Position numbers and translations under genes: made by a program
In this document: positions 42,850 through 54,639 of the stretch, one piece after another
Layout: each line of letters opens with the position of its first letter
How positions within the stretch are numbered: the stretch's first letter is position 1
Origin: Mytilinidion resinicola
Lineage: Eukaryota; Ascomycota; Dothideomycetes; Mytilinidiales; Mytilinidiaceae
Assembly: GCF_010093595.1 (NCBI RefSeq)
Contig: NW_022985462.1
Location: forward strand, 318,948 to 382,947
Length of the DNA: 64,000 nt
Direction of reading: 5' to 3'
Notes under the pieces: generated by a model
Seen by the model: the letters and a program-made list of their open reading frames with translations, nothing else
What the model was told of the DNA's origin: nothing
The model's database searches: none

Positions 42850-43912
42850 CTAGCGTTCTCCGACCAAGACATATGCGACGTAATAGCCGCTACTGATCTC
42901 CGCGCCGCGGTGCTCGATCAAGCCACATAGCTCAAGCCACATAGCTTATAAGGCGCGGACCTTTCATCTCGGAGCTTTATCGTAAGCCGATCAAGGGGAA
43001 ACTGCACATGCTCTCGTGTTTTTTTCAGCTTGTCGTTGAAGCGTTTGAGATGCAACATAAGAAGTGGTGGCATGCGTATAATCGTCCTTCGCTGGGTTGC
43101 TGGCGAGAGTTCTGTACATCTTGGAGATCCACACTCATATGGAGGTAGTGTAAACTCGTCCGCCCTCCCTTTGAGATACATGTTCTCTTCGAGGTCTTGT
43201 TCGGAATGTTCCCGCTCTATGAGACCTTGAAGATGTATGCTTTCCTTGGATGCTACATTATCCAATGCTATGCTCAATAAAACGCGGTTGTCTTCGACTA
43301 GTTTAGACGACATTTGCAAGGTCCGCATGTCGTCACTCATTCGACCATAGTCGCAACTATTTCCATCATGATGGACAAATTCGATTCGTAAAAGGCAGCG
43401 TACCATTTCTGCTATCTAGGCATTGAAGCTATCGGCAATTGCATCGTGTTTTCGTCGTGGCAGAGTGTATGACATAGCGTGTGCAGGCTAAACATCAGGA
43501 AATCGTGGCTGTCCTGTTATTTTTTTGGGTGACCAGGTCCCCAGCCGCCTGTGTGTGTTGAGGATCGCAACACTGTCACACGGACTGGATTTGGCGTTAG
43601 CAGCTACCAGGATATCCGATAATGCTTTGGGCATTTCCAGGAGGCCCCTCTCGTTCTGATAGAACAGTAGTGGTACGGAGGGTGGCAACTTTATGTCTCC
43701 ACCGGCAGGCCTCACGTACTTCCCCTGCATTCCTATCATTAGACTATACAGCGGTCGTCGTAGTACTTGGATAACTGCGCTTGCATACTACGGTTCACGT
43801 CGATCGTCGTAAGTCAAATGCATTTCTCTCCACTTACGCAAGTGTTGCCTCCGTTCTTAATCCCTATCCCCTGAAAAAGGGAGCTCGGAGGCAGCGAGCT
43901 CGACTTTCCCAT
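42850..43912 (-). pseudogene. Ubiquitin-specific protease (USP, family C19) pseudogene
   Basis: The relic begins at an ATG (43912). The Cys box is clear: NGGNTC ends an exon, and after a GTAAGT...GTAG intron the next exon reads YASAVIQVLRRPLYSL, the classic GNTCYxNAVLQ pattern. A DSHDFL motif (QDSHEFL box) follows near 43505, but in another frame. Then come the zinc-knuckle-like YECGSPRCTE and PPLLMLHLKRFNDKL. Near the end a 14-bp tandem duplication (42918-42945) shifts the frame straight into a stop after YKLCGL. Past it, in the shifted frame, the His-box region is still readable, but the catalytic GHY reads GYY (a His-to-Tyr codon change, C to T). Several independent lesions make this a pseudogene. 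Confidence 0.72.
42918..42945. repeat. 14-bp perfect tandem duplication
   Basis: TCAAGCCACATAGC occurs at 42918-42931 and again at 42932-42945. It lies inside the USP relic and changes its frame. Confidence 0.95.
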
Positions 43913-44757
43913 TTTGGCATGATTCGTAAAACGTAGAGGATTGACGCACTCATGTCTACGTCTGGCTGGAGTTTTAAGTGTAGACCCTCTAGTTGCTCCA
44001 CGTCTTCATCTTCAAGAACTACAAGATGAGATCCGGGGAGTGCAAGATTTGGCTCCCATTATTTCTTCGCCCATGCCTCAATATCTCTACCATTATCGGC
44101 GGCCCTTGTCAACAGACCGAAAAATCTCTTGTAGCTTCCACAAGCCGCCCATCTTTGATTGGGCGCTGCGAGCTCTCCTTCGGGCGCGCTACGGATGGAG
44201 TCCAAGTGCTACAGAAAGACTTTGCCGCTTTTCCCATGAATAACTATTCTTGAATTTTGCTGTACATGGCTCCTACTTCGAGGATTGCTACGCTGTGTCT
44301 TCAAACTCGAAGTCCGTCCCAGATAATCCCGCTTTCATGAGCCAATTTTCGATTCACTGTTCGAACACGGCGGATGACTTTTGAAAGCCAACCCCATCCG
44401 CAAAATAGTATCTCTCCCCTCCATAATAACCACTCCATCCATCATAACCATTCATAGAGGACATTCCAACATCCACCACGGCCCAAGAAGCACATCTTCC
44501 ATAATTGTCCACCATCAAGGAGATGATTCTCCACTACGTTCCAACCACACCATTCAACACCACTCAAGAAAGAGTCAAACCCACCACTCCAAAGCCCATC
44601 GAGGACTCCACAAACTCTCTGGCAACGAGTCCACAGCCGAGCCCATCCAGAAAGCTCCACCCAAGTTTCAAAAAAAAAACCCCCCCTCTAACACATGTAC
44701 GCATGTCTATGGCAAGGCACTGTACCAGTGAAGCCGCCTGTTATTAATATACTCATC
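43913..44757. other. Intergenic, no gene seen
   Basis: 845 bp with short frames only. It contains a homopolymer junction (a run of about ten A followed by about eight C, near 44670-44690), a likely sequencing- or replication-slippage site. Confidence 0.4.
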
Positions 44758-46396
44758 CTAGCCCAGGAGCGAAGCCGCAAGCATGACCAAGCTTCCAAAC
44801 CCATCACTCCCAGCATACCAATCCTCCCACTCCGCATTAGTTGCCGTAATCCCGCTCATATCCTGCATCAACCGTACCAATCGCCCCTCTGTCGTCACAC
44901 CAAAGATCTCTCTCGCCCGCAGCGTCGACTCGAATTCCTTCTGCCAGACTTCTTCATTCGGGGCTTCCCAAAGAACCTTCTTCGATGGCAGTGGCACGAG
45001 CGCAAAGCCAGGTAGGGATGAGCAGGTCACGGCCTGACCCATTTCGACGAGCATGTTCAACATCCGTGCAATGACGACAAAGCTGTAGCGCGAGGGCCGG
45101 TTAGAGAGCTGCTTTTCTTCTGCGAGGGAATGATAGGGGGCTTACCGGCGTCTTGATTCATAGAAGACCCAATCTTGCCAGGCCTGTTGTTCCGATATCA
45201 TGATATTCTTGAACTCTCCACCGCCGATGCGGTCGGCTAGGCGCTGGCAAATGGACTTTCAATATAGATGTTAGAACATGCTGCTATTGGATGGAAGAAT
45301 GCACTTACGTTTACAGATATCAGTAACGGTACATCGAAGTCATTGTGCTCCGTCTCCCCATCCACCATTCGCATCAAGGTGTAAATCACTAGCGCCTGTA
45401 CGGCAGCAAGGAGCTCCCAATTATCGAAACTATCGTGCTAGCAGGTCCATGAATTAATGTTCCAAACCATGGGATGCATGAAGTCAACATACCTGGAACC
45501 ACAGCCGCTCGTGCTCCATCCTTATCGTCCTCCACAGTAGCTTACTAGTTCCCGGCGTTCTCTCCGCGAACATCCGCGACAAGCTCATGCAATTTACCAG
45601 TGTTTCAGGAATCTCATGCTCTTTGCCGGGGATGTTCGAAAAGCATCTTGGGTGGATGAATGGTGGGAACGTCTCCTTTCGAGCCATCATAGACGTGAAC
45701 GAGCCGAACATTCGTGTGAGAATATCTGCGCTCGATTGTGCGAGGGGTTTACTCATTGACCTGCGTACCAGAGACCTCGAGTTCCCCGGGCTGAACAAGT
45801 CCGGGATGCTAAGTGGCAAGTCGAGAGAAAGCGGCGATAGCTGCCGACCGTTGTCAGGGTAGTATACATCTTCAATCCTGGGCATCGTATTCGGTATGAT
45901 CGGGAAAGGCTCTTTCCATTTGAATATGCACATGTTGGATCCGAATGTCTCGTCTTCGATCCCACCGTACAGAAGGGGATCCAATGCAATGACAGACGTG
46001 CTGCTCGACGGGGTTGCTTGAGAGTCCATAGCGTCTTCGACGTCCCCGCTACTCGAATTGCTGGCCTCAGGGGTCTCCCACGACTTCCGGCCGATGTTGC
46101 GCAAAGCCCCTTCAGCGTACTGGCAGTCAATCTTCTTTAATGTGCAATTTGAGCACTTTGGGAGTCTGGAATCACATCGCGTCTTGGACCTCGTGCACGC
46201 TGCACACGATCTTTTTCTCGAAATGGTGTCGCAATCTGCTTTCGATCGACAATAGTACCCGTGTCTTTTGAATGTGGAAGCTGCCAAGCATTAGAATAAT
46301 GGCTGGACATCATGAATTGAAGAAAGAACTCGGACAAGTACCCTTTTCGAACGACTTTCCGCACCTAGAACAAATCATTGATGGACTTTGAGACAT
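44758..46396 (-). CDS. Fungal transcription factor with C2HC finger plus Zn2Cys6 cluster
   Basis: Five exons, 46396-46342, 46280-45493, 45437-45309, 45255-45146 and 45082-44758, give 468 residues. The first exon plus the start of the second encode a C2HC finger (C-x2-C-x12-H-x3-C: CSRCGKSFEKASTFKRH...C). About 13 residues later a Zn2Cys6 binuclear cluster follows (C-x2-C-x6-C-x6-C-x2-C-x6-C, CAACTRSKTRC...CSNCTLKKIDC). The remainder is the helical middle-homology type region of fungal regulators (IPETLVNCMSLSRMFAE, WELLAAVQALVIYTLMRMVD, WQDWVFYESRRRFVVIARML). It is probably a nuclear DNA-binding regulator. The start at 46396 was preferred over the ATG at 46378 (both in frame). The finger is split by intron 1 (46341-46281), so it is easily missed. 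Confidence 0.85.
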
Positions 46397-47860
46397 GCTG
46401 ACAAATTTTGCCAAAGTTCGTTGACGTTCACGCAGTTCCGTTGGGGGGGGGGGGCGTTGTCTTTATTCATCTTTGGACCTGTTCACGGAGGTCCGTGAAA
46501 GGATTGCCGACCTTATTAATAAGTAAGCGACTGAACCTTGCAACCAACCACATCAGTTGTTGAGATATTGATGTTTCGTGTGGACACTCACACATATGCC
46601 AGGGAGAACTGACCAGAACGCAAACTTGCAGCATAATGAAGCCTTTGCCTTCACGCGCTCCTTTTAGACATCGGAAATTAAATATCGCCAAGCTTTCCTT
46701 CTCTTTAACCGGGTATTATGCGGAGTTTCAGGAGTAAATCTTTGAGAGTTACAAAAAACACATTAAAAGAACCACCAAGACAGATTATACACGATGAAGA
46801 CAAACTAAACATTCGTCAAGGGTGATTCTTACGCCCCCTTTGCCTCAAAGCCATCAAAGTCTTACCATGAAAGCAACGCCAACGCGCCATGCTCACGGTC
46901 CACGCGGCTCCACCCACATATAACAGTCGCCCAATCTCCAAGATGAGCATCCCCACCAGTTTCGCAGATCCATCAAACAGTAGCCTAGCCCCCAACCGCT
47001 ACGATCTCGCTCCCAATCTTTCCCAGTCGCCAAAATCACCACGACCCAGGAACTCACCACCATGCCTTTCCAACCCCTGCGCAACTACTTCTGAGAACTC
47101 TCCTCCGTACTCATCATCATCATCCTCTCAACCTTCATCATCCTCTCAACCTTCACCATCCTCGTCCAAATCCCACCCGAGCTTAGTTGTATAACTAGAA
47201 GCGATCGTATCGAAGAAGTCGTCCCGTCACTGGTCTACTTCGCACTCGGCGCGATTACTCAGGCCATCACCGCGACAGAGGCCGAAGAGCCGGCCGCCGA
47301 TACACCAGCGGACGTCGATAATCTTAGCCTGGCTTTGAGGCAGACACGAAGATTGAAGGGCTAGAGAGGGTCATAGAGATGCTGAGGTGGAGGTGTCGGA
47401 GGTTGCGGCGGCAGAGGGACGATATTTGGAAGGTGGTGGATATCTCGGATTGTGAAGGTGGAGGGGCTGGATGTTATAAGAGGAGGTATGAGGGGAGTGG
47501 GACGATTGCGCAGCGGGTTGGGCGCGTGTTGAGTATTGTGGAGGAAATGGGGGACCCGTGGTGACAGGGCGTTGAGATGCCATGCACTAGGCAGGGGAGA
47601 GGGTTATCTGTGCGGAGAAACGCAGAAAAGCTAGGGGAGACATTGGGCGAGACTAAAAGGGAGGAAAGTTGCAACATTGGAGAAGGATAGAGTATAGAAT
47701 GTGTATTAGTTTACTTGCTTCCTCCGGGACTCAAAACGCCTACCATGCAGCTAGGATCATCAAGCTAGATACACGGCCGAGATGCCCTCGTAACACCCCA
47801 AACGCCACGCCAAATCAAACTTACTCACGAAGTAGTGAATGCGACGGTAATCACATCCAG
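46397..47860. other. Intergenic, with a G12 run and a doubtful small ORF
   Basis: A run of 12 G lies at 46443-46454, about 50 bp upstream of the regulator's start. A plus-strand frame at 46889-47194 is Ser/Pro-rich low complexity with a local 18-bp repeat near 47110-47160. A possible continuation in another frame (to about 47364) has no supported splice. I do not call a gene. Confidence 0.4.
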
Positions 47861-49839
47861 CTACGCGGTCCGTACGAACGCAGGTATTAAGAAGTAGGCT
47901 ACGACGCCGATGAAGATGGATAGCAGGAACAATTTGTTGATCGGGAAAGGAAAACTGTGCTTGGGATCGATAGCGTCAAGATTTTCGTGATGAGGATGAG
48001 GCTTGTGATTGCCGTTCGATGATACAGCTTTCTCGGACACTGGCTCTTCGAATTTCTCAACTGGCGCGTCCTCATTTTCGTGCGGTAGAAGATGCGCGGG
48101 TTCCTCCTCTGTAGAATCTAGTGGCGTGTCTGTCTGTTCGCGGGTATGAAGGGGCGCAAGTTCATTCACAGCCGATTCGTGGGATCTGTCCAGCTTCTCA
48201 TGCGGAAGAAGTGGGGAAGGTTCATTCTCCGTTGAATTCAGCACCTCATGTGAAAGAAGGGGAGATCTTTCAGACTCCGGGGTCGGCTCAGGATTTTCTA
48301 CGACCTCGATGGGTTGAGATATCTGATCCGCAGTCGGAGATATGATCGTTTCGTCTGGCAAGGCATCAGCGGCCCTCATTTCGTGAGCCACCTTTTGCCC
48401 TGATGTTGCCTCTCTCCCGAAGTCGTCGCCATGGCTGGGTTCATCATCTTCCTTTTCAAGGACAAGGCGAGGAACAGTCGCATTGTCTGGGCTCGCGACT
48501 TCTTCAGCAGGAGCCTCGGGAGTGGTAATGTATTCGGCGTCGGGCTCTGCATCATGCGCACGCTTCACTGCGTCTTCTTTGAGAGTCTTGGGCTCAACAT
48601 CACCATAGACAGGTGCATCGGCGTCCGGTACCTTCTCCACTACCGTAAATGGAACTGGCACCGAAGATGCCGCCTCTCCTTCTTTCGTCTCCTTCTCTTC
48701 CTCTTTTTCTTTGATGGTCTCCTTGGAGATATCAGCTTTAGTAACGTCTTCAGCGTCAGGAACAGTATTTTCAGTGCTTGTCGATTGATCTTCGGAAGCC
48801 CGGGCTTTCGCTGGTTCCTCGATGCCGGTCGATTCCACGAAAACGGCGATAGGGATTGGTGGATTGAAGAATTTGCTATCTTCTTTGGCTTTTTCAACAT
48901 TATTCTTCTCTTTTCCGTCTCCATTCTCCTCAGTATTCTCCGCGGGGGCATCCGATACGATGACGTACTCGGCATCGGGCTCAGCATCTTGAGCGCGTTT
49001 CGACCCGTTTGTTTCGAGACTCCGCGGCTCAACGCCAGAGTAGATTGGCGGCTCGACATCTGGCACTTTCTCTACGACTGTGATGGGAATTGGTATAGAG
49101 GACGGTTTCTCGTCTTCTTTGACCTCCTCCACGCTCGCTTTCTTTTCAGCGTGCTTAACATCTTCAGTAACCCCCTTATCTTCAACTATCCCCTTGTTCT
49201 CAGATTTGGTAGAGTCCGAAGTGGTAGAGCCGTCGGAAGTGGGAGTGATTTGGAATGATCCTGTTCCGTTGGATGTGAAGTCGTCTGCAAGCGATTTCGG
49301 GGCTCCGGACTGATCGGCAGTGCCCTTGTGTTCTTCCACGGTTTCTTCCTCGCTATCTTCGCTATCCGAAGGCTGTTCATTCTTGGCTTGGACGAAGATG
49401 ACGTTGTTCACGTTCCCCGCGTTGTCGGTGACTGGAATACATGTCAGCGTCCATTACTGAATATTGTACATTGCTTCATCACGAATCCGTGCGAATCGAA
49501 TGAATGCGTTGGCCAGTTGTCGAGATTGATGGTCTTTGGTCTTGTTCGGATTCATGAAGGTGTGTTGAAGCGCCCCCAACAGCAGCAAGAGAGTGTACAC
49601 ATACCTGTTTCTTTCTCCGAGTCAAGAACCCACCAATCATCATAACCAAGCCGGAACTTGTATTGGTATTCGCCGTCCTTTACATCCTCAAAGGTCTTGT
49701 AAAATATTTGGTCTCCGTTCTCAGTCGTTTCGTCGCGGATATCCATCTTCCATATCTGCCACTGGACCAGCGAGCTGGTGATGAAGACAGGGGGCCTCAT
49801 CCCCTCCCGGGAGAAGGTTATCGTGATAGAGGACGTCAT
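47861..49839 (-). CDS. CBM48 (AMPK1-CBM) domain protein with C-terminal membrane anchor
   Basis: Two exons, 49839-49605 and 49431-47861 (173-nt intron), give 601 residues. The N-terminal ~85 residues form an AMPK-type glycogen-binding/CBM48 domain (ITITFSREGM, PVFITSSLVQWQ, FEDVKDGEYQYKFRLGYDDW, ending at GNVNNVIFV). A long acidic, disordered region follows with an internal duplication of ~60 residues (TVVEKVPD...RAQDAEPDAEY versus TVVEKVPD...RAHDAEPDAEY) and four repeats of an E-x-PLLPHE type. The last ~22 residues are a hydrophobic helix (NKLFLLSIFIGVVAYFLIPA) three or four residues from the end, so it is a predicted tail-anchored protein facing the cytosol. It may tether glycogen or a partner to an endomembrane; this is inference. 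Upstream in-frame codons lack an ATG. Confidence 0.84.
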
Positions 49840-51836
49840 GGTTGATGGTATCGTGCCGGGTGATGGAGTTGCCGCGGGCGTTGCACGAAGGAGGAGGTCG
49901 ACAGAGAGAGGGATCAATCCGCGGTGGCTCTGCGAAGTATCCGGACGGTGGAAATGAGACACTTGCGCCTTGTATCGGCTTTCAGAGATGCATTGAAGCG
50001 CTCTACGTAATGGCAAATGAGCGGATCGAGATGAGGTGAATGGGTGAGGTAGAGATGGAGAGAGCACGCGAACTCATCGAGCTCCCCCGCCGCAAGCCTT
50101 ACGACAGCTATCTAGCTGCAGCACGGAGCAGGGGTCGAGGCAGGTATTATCTCACCACCTATCTGACCTGCGTCTCTACTTCTCAGACGGCGGGAGAGCA
50201 CAACGGGGCACCCGGAGCGCGTCATTCTAGCAACTACAGCCCACCCAGGCGGCCATTCACTAACGGGTTCCGCCCCTTGGGCCTCGCCAGCACAGTCGTT
50301 GACGCCGCATTATGGCACGGCATGGTCGCAAAGGTAGTACGAGGTGACGTGACCTGGACTGAGCAGCTGGGCGGGCCACCCCACTAAATCCCGTTGTTGC
50401 CCCCCTGTCAAGCTGCTGATCCATGCCAAACATCGCGCCTCGGGCCAAGGTCAACACCAAGCTCGCTATCCCGACTCTCTCCGCCTTGTATTCAGCGCAC
50501 CCACAAATCCTTTATTCCATCTAAGCACGCCAATCAGGGCAACCAGGAGCTTCGAGATGCAAGTCTTTGTTTGGATTTAGCTTGTGGCATCTTGCTCCCC
50601 GTGTCTCGATCCCAGCCTACGAAACAGAACCACGGCACTGAATCCTGTGTTCGAGGTTACATCGATGACAACGATGGTTTGACCCGTCCATTTCAGTCCC
50701 TCCAGCCTTATGATAGGGAGTAAGAGGTCGCCTATCAATTGTACCGGCAAATTCACTACGAAACAACATTCCACAGCTTGTTAATAGGAATACAAGCGGT
50801 GTGTAGAATGATACTTCGATTGACATATATGTCACACAAGACAACTATAGTACATGTACAAGTAACAGTGCCCGTCTCGACACCACGTGCCGGCCCACAG
50901 TACCAGAGTACCAACGATGCCAGAAAATTTTATTTCAGTTATCTCAAGATGCTTCGTCATATACATCTCTATTCTCGCAACTCAACTGGTTGCGCTAATA
51001 GCTATCACTAATGTTGGTCCTCGGACTTTTCTGTCTTCGTCCTCGTTTTCAATCGAAATCTATTAATGCTTCCTTCTATCTAGCCGCATTCATAATTCAA
51101 CGTTGGCTCGAGTAGCTCCTCAATTACGAAAGCATCCCAAAAATCTGGCGTGTACCGACTCATCTTCTCAATCCTCGCTCCGTAAAAGTAAAACAACATA
51201 CGTATGGCTGTGCCCGGTCCGGGGTAAAGTTTAATTAGATAGCTGGAGACTCGTAGCGAGTACGTCTTTTGGGACCATTCTCGCGCATTATTGTTCCTAT
51301 CATCCTTGAAAATGCATTTGAGAATTCTCGAGATATCGGAGATCCCTCATCGGTCGACACCTGCAACCAGGTATCAGAGTCACGTGATTGTTTGAGGAAA
51401 TCTCTTTCGGCATCAAGGATGCTGTCTCTAAACCGGCAGCTCCTGACAAGCCTCCTGCTGGGTGTTACTCTCAGGCTAGTGAGCTGAGATTGGTGTTAAC
51501 TGACCATTCTGATCAGCAGCACTTTTAGCAATCGGGGTACTTTGGACCTCCGTCGTATGTCCTGTCAACGTATTCCATCACTTGATCGGCAGCCATACTT
51601 TGAAGACTAATTCTTTAGTGTATTCATGATATAAGAAAATGCGCGAAGCGCAAAGAGTCACTTCTTGCAAATCGACCAACCACCCAGAAAACTCCTTCCT
51701 AAATCACTTTAAACGTACGGGACGGTATCGTTACTTCTCTTCAAAAAAACGAACGCCTTCAGCAGACCAGCCGTCGCAGCATCATCGCCCTGCCACCAAA
51801 CCCGACTCTCAGCGCCCTGAATCTTTTCCAATCAAA
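49840..51836. other. Intergenic, 2.0 kb without a called gene
   Basis: It holds the promoter of the CBM48 gene at its left and the 3' region of the receptor gene at its right. Short frames on both strands (for example 50040-50387, 50394-50723) have no domains or splice support. Confidence 0.4.
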
Positions 51837-53338
51837 CTAAAACCCGACATTATTGGGCGAGAACTTGCCCGTCGAATACTCCACCGTCGTCGTCGTAGTC
51901 TGGACGATATGCGTCTCGCTCCCACCATCGCTCTCCGCTGGATCACGGCCCCTCTCGTTAATCGTGATAGTCCCATCCAGCTCGACATCGTTCGTCTTAT
52001 CCATACCCACGTAAGTGGAGCGGCTGCGTGGGCCCCGGGTAGGCTTGCTGCCGTACGTCTCGAGGTCCGAATGCGCAGTGCGATAGGCCTTGCGTGGGTA
52101 AGCGTCGGATTGATGGCCGCTAGATTCGCCGATGAACTTGGGCGAGACGTGGCGGAAGAAGAGGCGCAGGACGGGGAGGGAGCCGCAGATGATGACCAGG
52201 TTGGCTTCGACGACGATCCAGATGCAGGGGATACTGAGGGCCCACGTTTGGTCCAAGTCCGTAAGGGAGGGAATGATGACGACGAGACGGATGATGGAGG
52301 TAACGCAGGTTCTGCGGCGTGCGTTAGTTTCGCATTCATTCTTGAACGGTTCGGACATTCCAGGCTTCTTGATCAAGAAATAACAGAGGAATAGGGGGGG
52401 CAACTTACAGTGAACCGAGAGTAAACATCGCAACGAGGCCAATTTTCTGAATTCGCGGCATTTGCAGCCTAACGATCATGGGGATAGGGAGCGTCAGAAG
52501 CGTCAGATCCGTGGCAACGTTCACCACGGCAGTCATGATGTAAATGATCGTCCTGTTAATGCAGGTCCCCTCGGTGATCAGAACGTCCCAGTTCTTTGCA
52601 ATCGGCCGGCACGGAAAGATCAACGCGAAAATGATGGCGAAGCTGTATCCTATGACAACGAACATGACGATGTAGACTGCGATCTTGAACCATTGAAGCG
52701 GTGAGAGCTTGTAGTAGAAAAGCAGAAGGGAGAACTTTGCAAGTCCGAGGCATGGCACGTAAAGAACGGAGGCGGACATGATCAACTGCAGGAAGTTAGG
52801 AGATGAGTCGGGGTATGAAGATCGAAAGGTGCGTACGACGCTGAAGTAGTTGAACCTTGGGATGGTCATCTCCCAGGCGTGGACGCCTGAGGATTTGGTG
52901 AGCCACAGGTCTGTATTCAGTCAGTCAAACCCGCGCCTTTTGTGGTTTATTGAAGTTACATACGAACAAGAATGGATTGCGTCGCAATTCCAAAGCACTG
53001 CCAAGGAAACAGGTAAGTATCTCTTCCGTTGTGCTACGAAAATGAATCTAGGGTAGTTACCCATGCAATGCAAAGACAAGCTAGAATCTAACATTAGTCT
53101 TCGAACGTGAAGTTTGTCGGGAGTATTCAGACTCACCATCCTCAAGCCCAAACATACGGGCCAAAACGGTCTTCGTATAAATTCGCATACTCAGAAATGA
53201 GAAGCTGAGCACCATGCCAACTCCGAAGACCCAGTACCCAGCAACCTCCCCTTTCCTCTGAGGATGGTCGAAGTTTACAACATAGCCAGTAGGGGCAGGT
53301 ATCAAAGCCGGCGGCCAGGTCGAAGTTGCGGTAGCCAT
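51837..53338 (-). CDS. PTH11-like / rhodopsin-domain integral membrane protein
   Basis: Six exons join in one frame: 53338-53137, 53080-53061, 52997-52964, 52910-52840, 52785-52409 and 52311-51837, giving about 392 residues. The protein has about seven membrane helices with the landmarks of the fungal rhodopsin (PTH11-like) family: YWVFGVGMVLSFSFLSMRIYTK, GLEDACLCIAW, VPCLGLAKFSLLLFYYKLSP, FALIFPCRPIAKNWD, NVATDLTLLTLPIPMI and SIPCIWIVVEANLVIICGSL. The C-terminal tail is polar with a Thr-run (QTTTTTV). Related proteins act as surface sensors in some plant pathogens; that is family knowledge only. No CFEM domain is present. Two micro-exons (20 and 34 nt) are needed. The intron at 52839-52786 is 54 nt and open, so its retention would still give a full-length protein. 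Confidence 0.85.
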
Positions 53339-54434
53339 AGTTTGTTGTCAATGTCGAAGGGGTCCGTCTAATAAGGGCCCTCGATAGTCACGGATATGGC
53401 ACCGCTGAACGAAAGTCAAGCTCCACCTAAGGATGGCTAGCAGCCGTTGGACAAGGCTAGACACAATACGAGTGCGAGTCGTGGTCTAAATTAAAGTTCA
53501 AAAAAGGCGAGCGGGCCGGGCGGGACGGGATGAAGTACACTGTCCAAAGTTCCTTTTCCGAAAGGGAATCCAAAGCACAAAAAAGAAAGTGAAGTCTAGT
53601 GGAGGCCAAATTGTGTCTGAGGGCTCTTTCTGTGTTCCTGCATGCCGGCACACGGGGACGCCGGAGCCGTTTCACGTCCTGGAGGGGAGAGATCCACGCC
53701 AGATCTACCCAATACAGTTGTGGTCCGTGATGGATGATGCCCTACTGGTTTGAGAGGATAGCTAGCCATGGATTTCTTGCAATGGTATTTGCCGGCATGT
53801 ATCATCACTCACTGCTCACTGTTCAGTGCCAAAACTACCTCTCGATACGATATACTACCATTATACGGGCTAATCAGGCACTCGTTCTAGCAACATGAAT
53901 GGAGTCACGTCAATCTACCAAGATTAGGGTATTCTCTCGAGAGTCCCCCTGTCTCTTGCTTGGATCTAGAAAGCCCCGCTGAACAGTTGGGTCTTACCGA
54001 AAGCAACATCGTCATCTCAAACAGGGACATCCCTACCAACTTCGGGCTCCTACAGGCGGCGACACTTGCTAACACGCATCGCAATTGGTAAAGAAAACCT
54101 TGGCAGCCCCTTTGGCCCATTGTTCCTTGAAATCCCAAAGTCTAGATTCAAATCCTGCTGCACGGTGACCCGAACACAACCTCGGGTGCTCTCTCGTCAC
54201 GCTTTTGCTTTTTGTTCCCATCACCAAGAGCCGCTGCATTAGCGTTTGAGATCGACCTTCATCCCGGTGTGCCGGGCGCCTTCAGCCTCGATGCCACGCG
54301 AAGCAGTGATTGAGGCGAAGAGGCGTTTTCTCGCGCTTACCGCGCTCATAATTGGAATCGTCAAGCTGGCGAGGGTACGGTGACCCCCACTATCGCTATG
54401 AATTAGCACCTATCTATGTATAATCATCGACATA
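53339..54434. other. Intergenic, no gene seen
   Basis: Promoter side of the receptor gene, then about 1 kb without supported coding sequence. Confidence 0.4.
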
Positions 54435-54639
54435 CAGCCTCTCTGTACGTCCCATAACCTAGCGCAGAAACTGAGTCGACCCCTGTGAACTTCCTTTTCT
54501 AAGCTAATAATGAGCCGACTTGAAGGTTCATTGGCTAGGCAGCTGTCATTCCCCCCTAAAGGCGTCCGGAATCGTTACCTCCTACGGTAATTTCGTGGCT
54601 TGATTTTGGCGCTAGGTCACCGGACGTACAGAGAGGCTG
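54435..54639. mobile_element. MITE-like element, 205 bp, with ~36-bp terminal inverted repeats
   Basis: The left end (54435-54470) and the reverse complement of the right end (54604-54639) match at 31 of 36 positions, starting CAGCCTCTCTGTACGTCC in both; the first 18 bases are perfect. TA dinucleotides flank both ends (54433-54434 and 54640-54641), as expected for a Tc1/mariner-type target duplication. There is no open frame inside. It is probably a non-autonomous, transposase-mobilised element. Whether other copies exist in the genome cannot be seen here. Confidence 0.75.

Noticed and set aside
44670..44690. A-run followed by C-run as a functional signal
   Set aside because: More simply explained as a slippage-prone homopolymer junction in non-coding DNA.
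46889..47364. Small Ser/Pro-rich gene on the plus strand
   Set aside because: Low-complexity frame, no supported intron to the next open stretch, and no recognisable domain.
48431..49258. 275-codon plus-strand frame
   Set aside because: It is antisense to the acidic repeat region of the CBM48 gene. Phe/Arg-rich composition is the complement of Glu/Lys/Ser codons.
54100..54170. Possible tRNA (ATTCAAATCC)
   Set aside because: The flanking bases do not form a T stem or cloverleaf.
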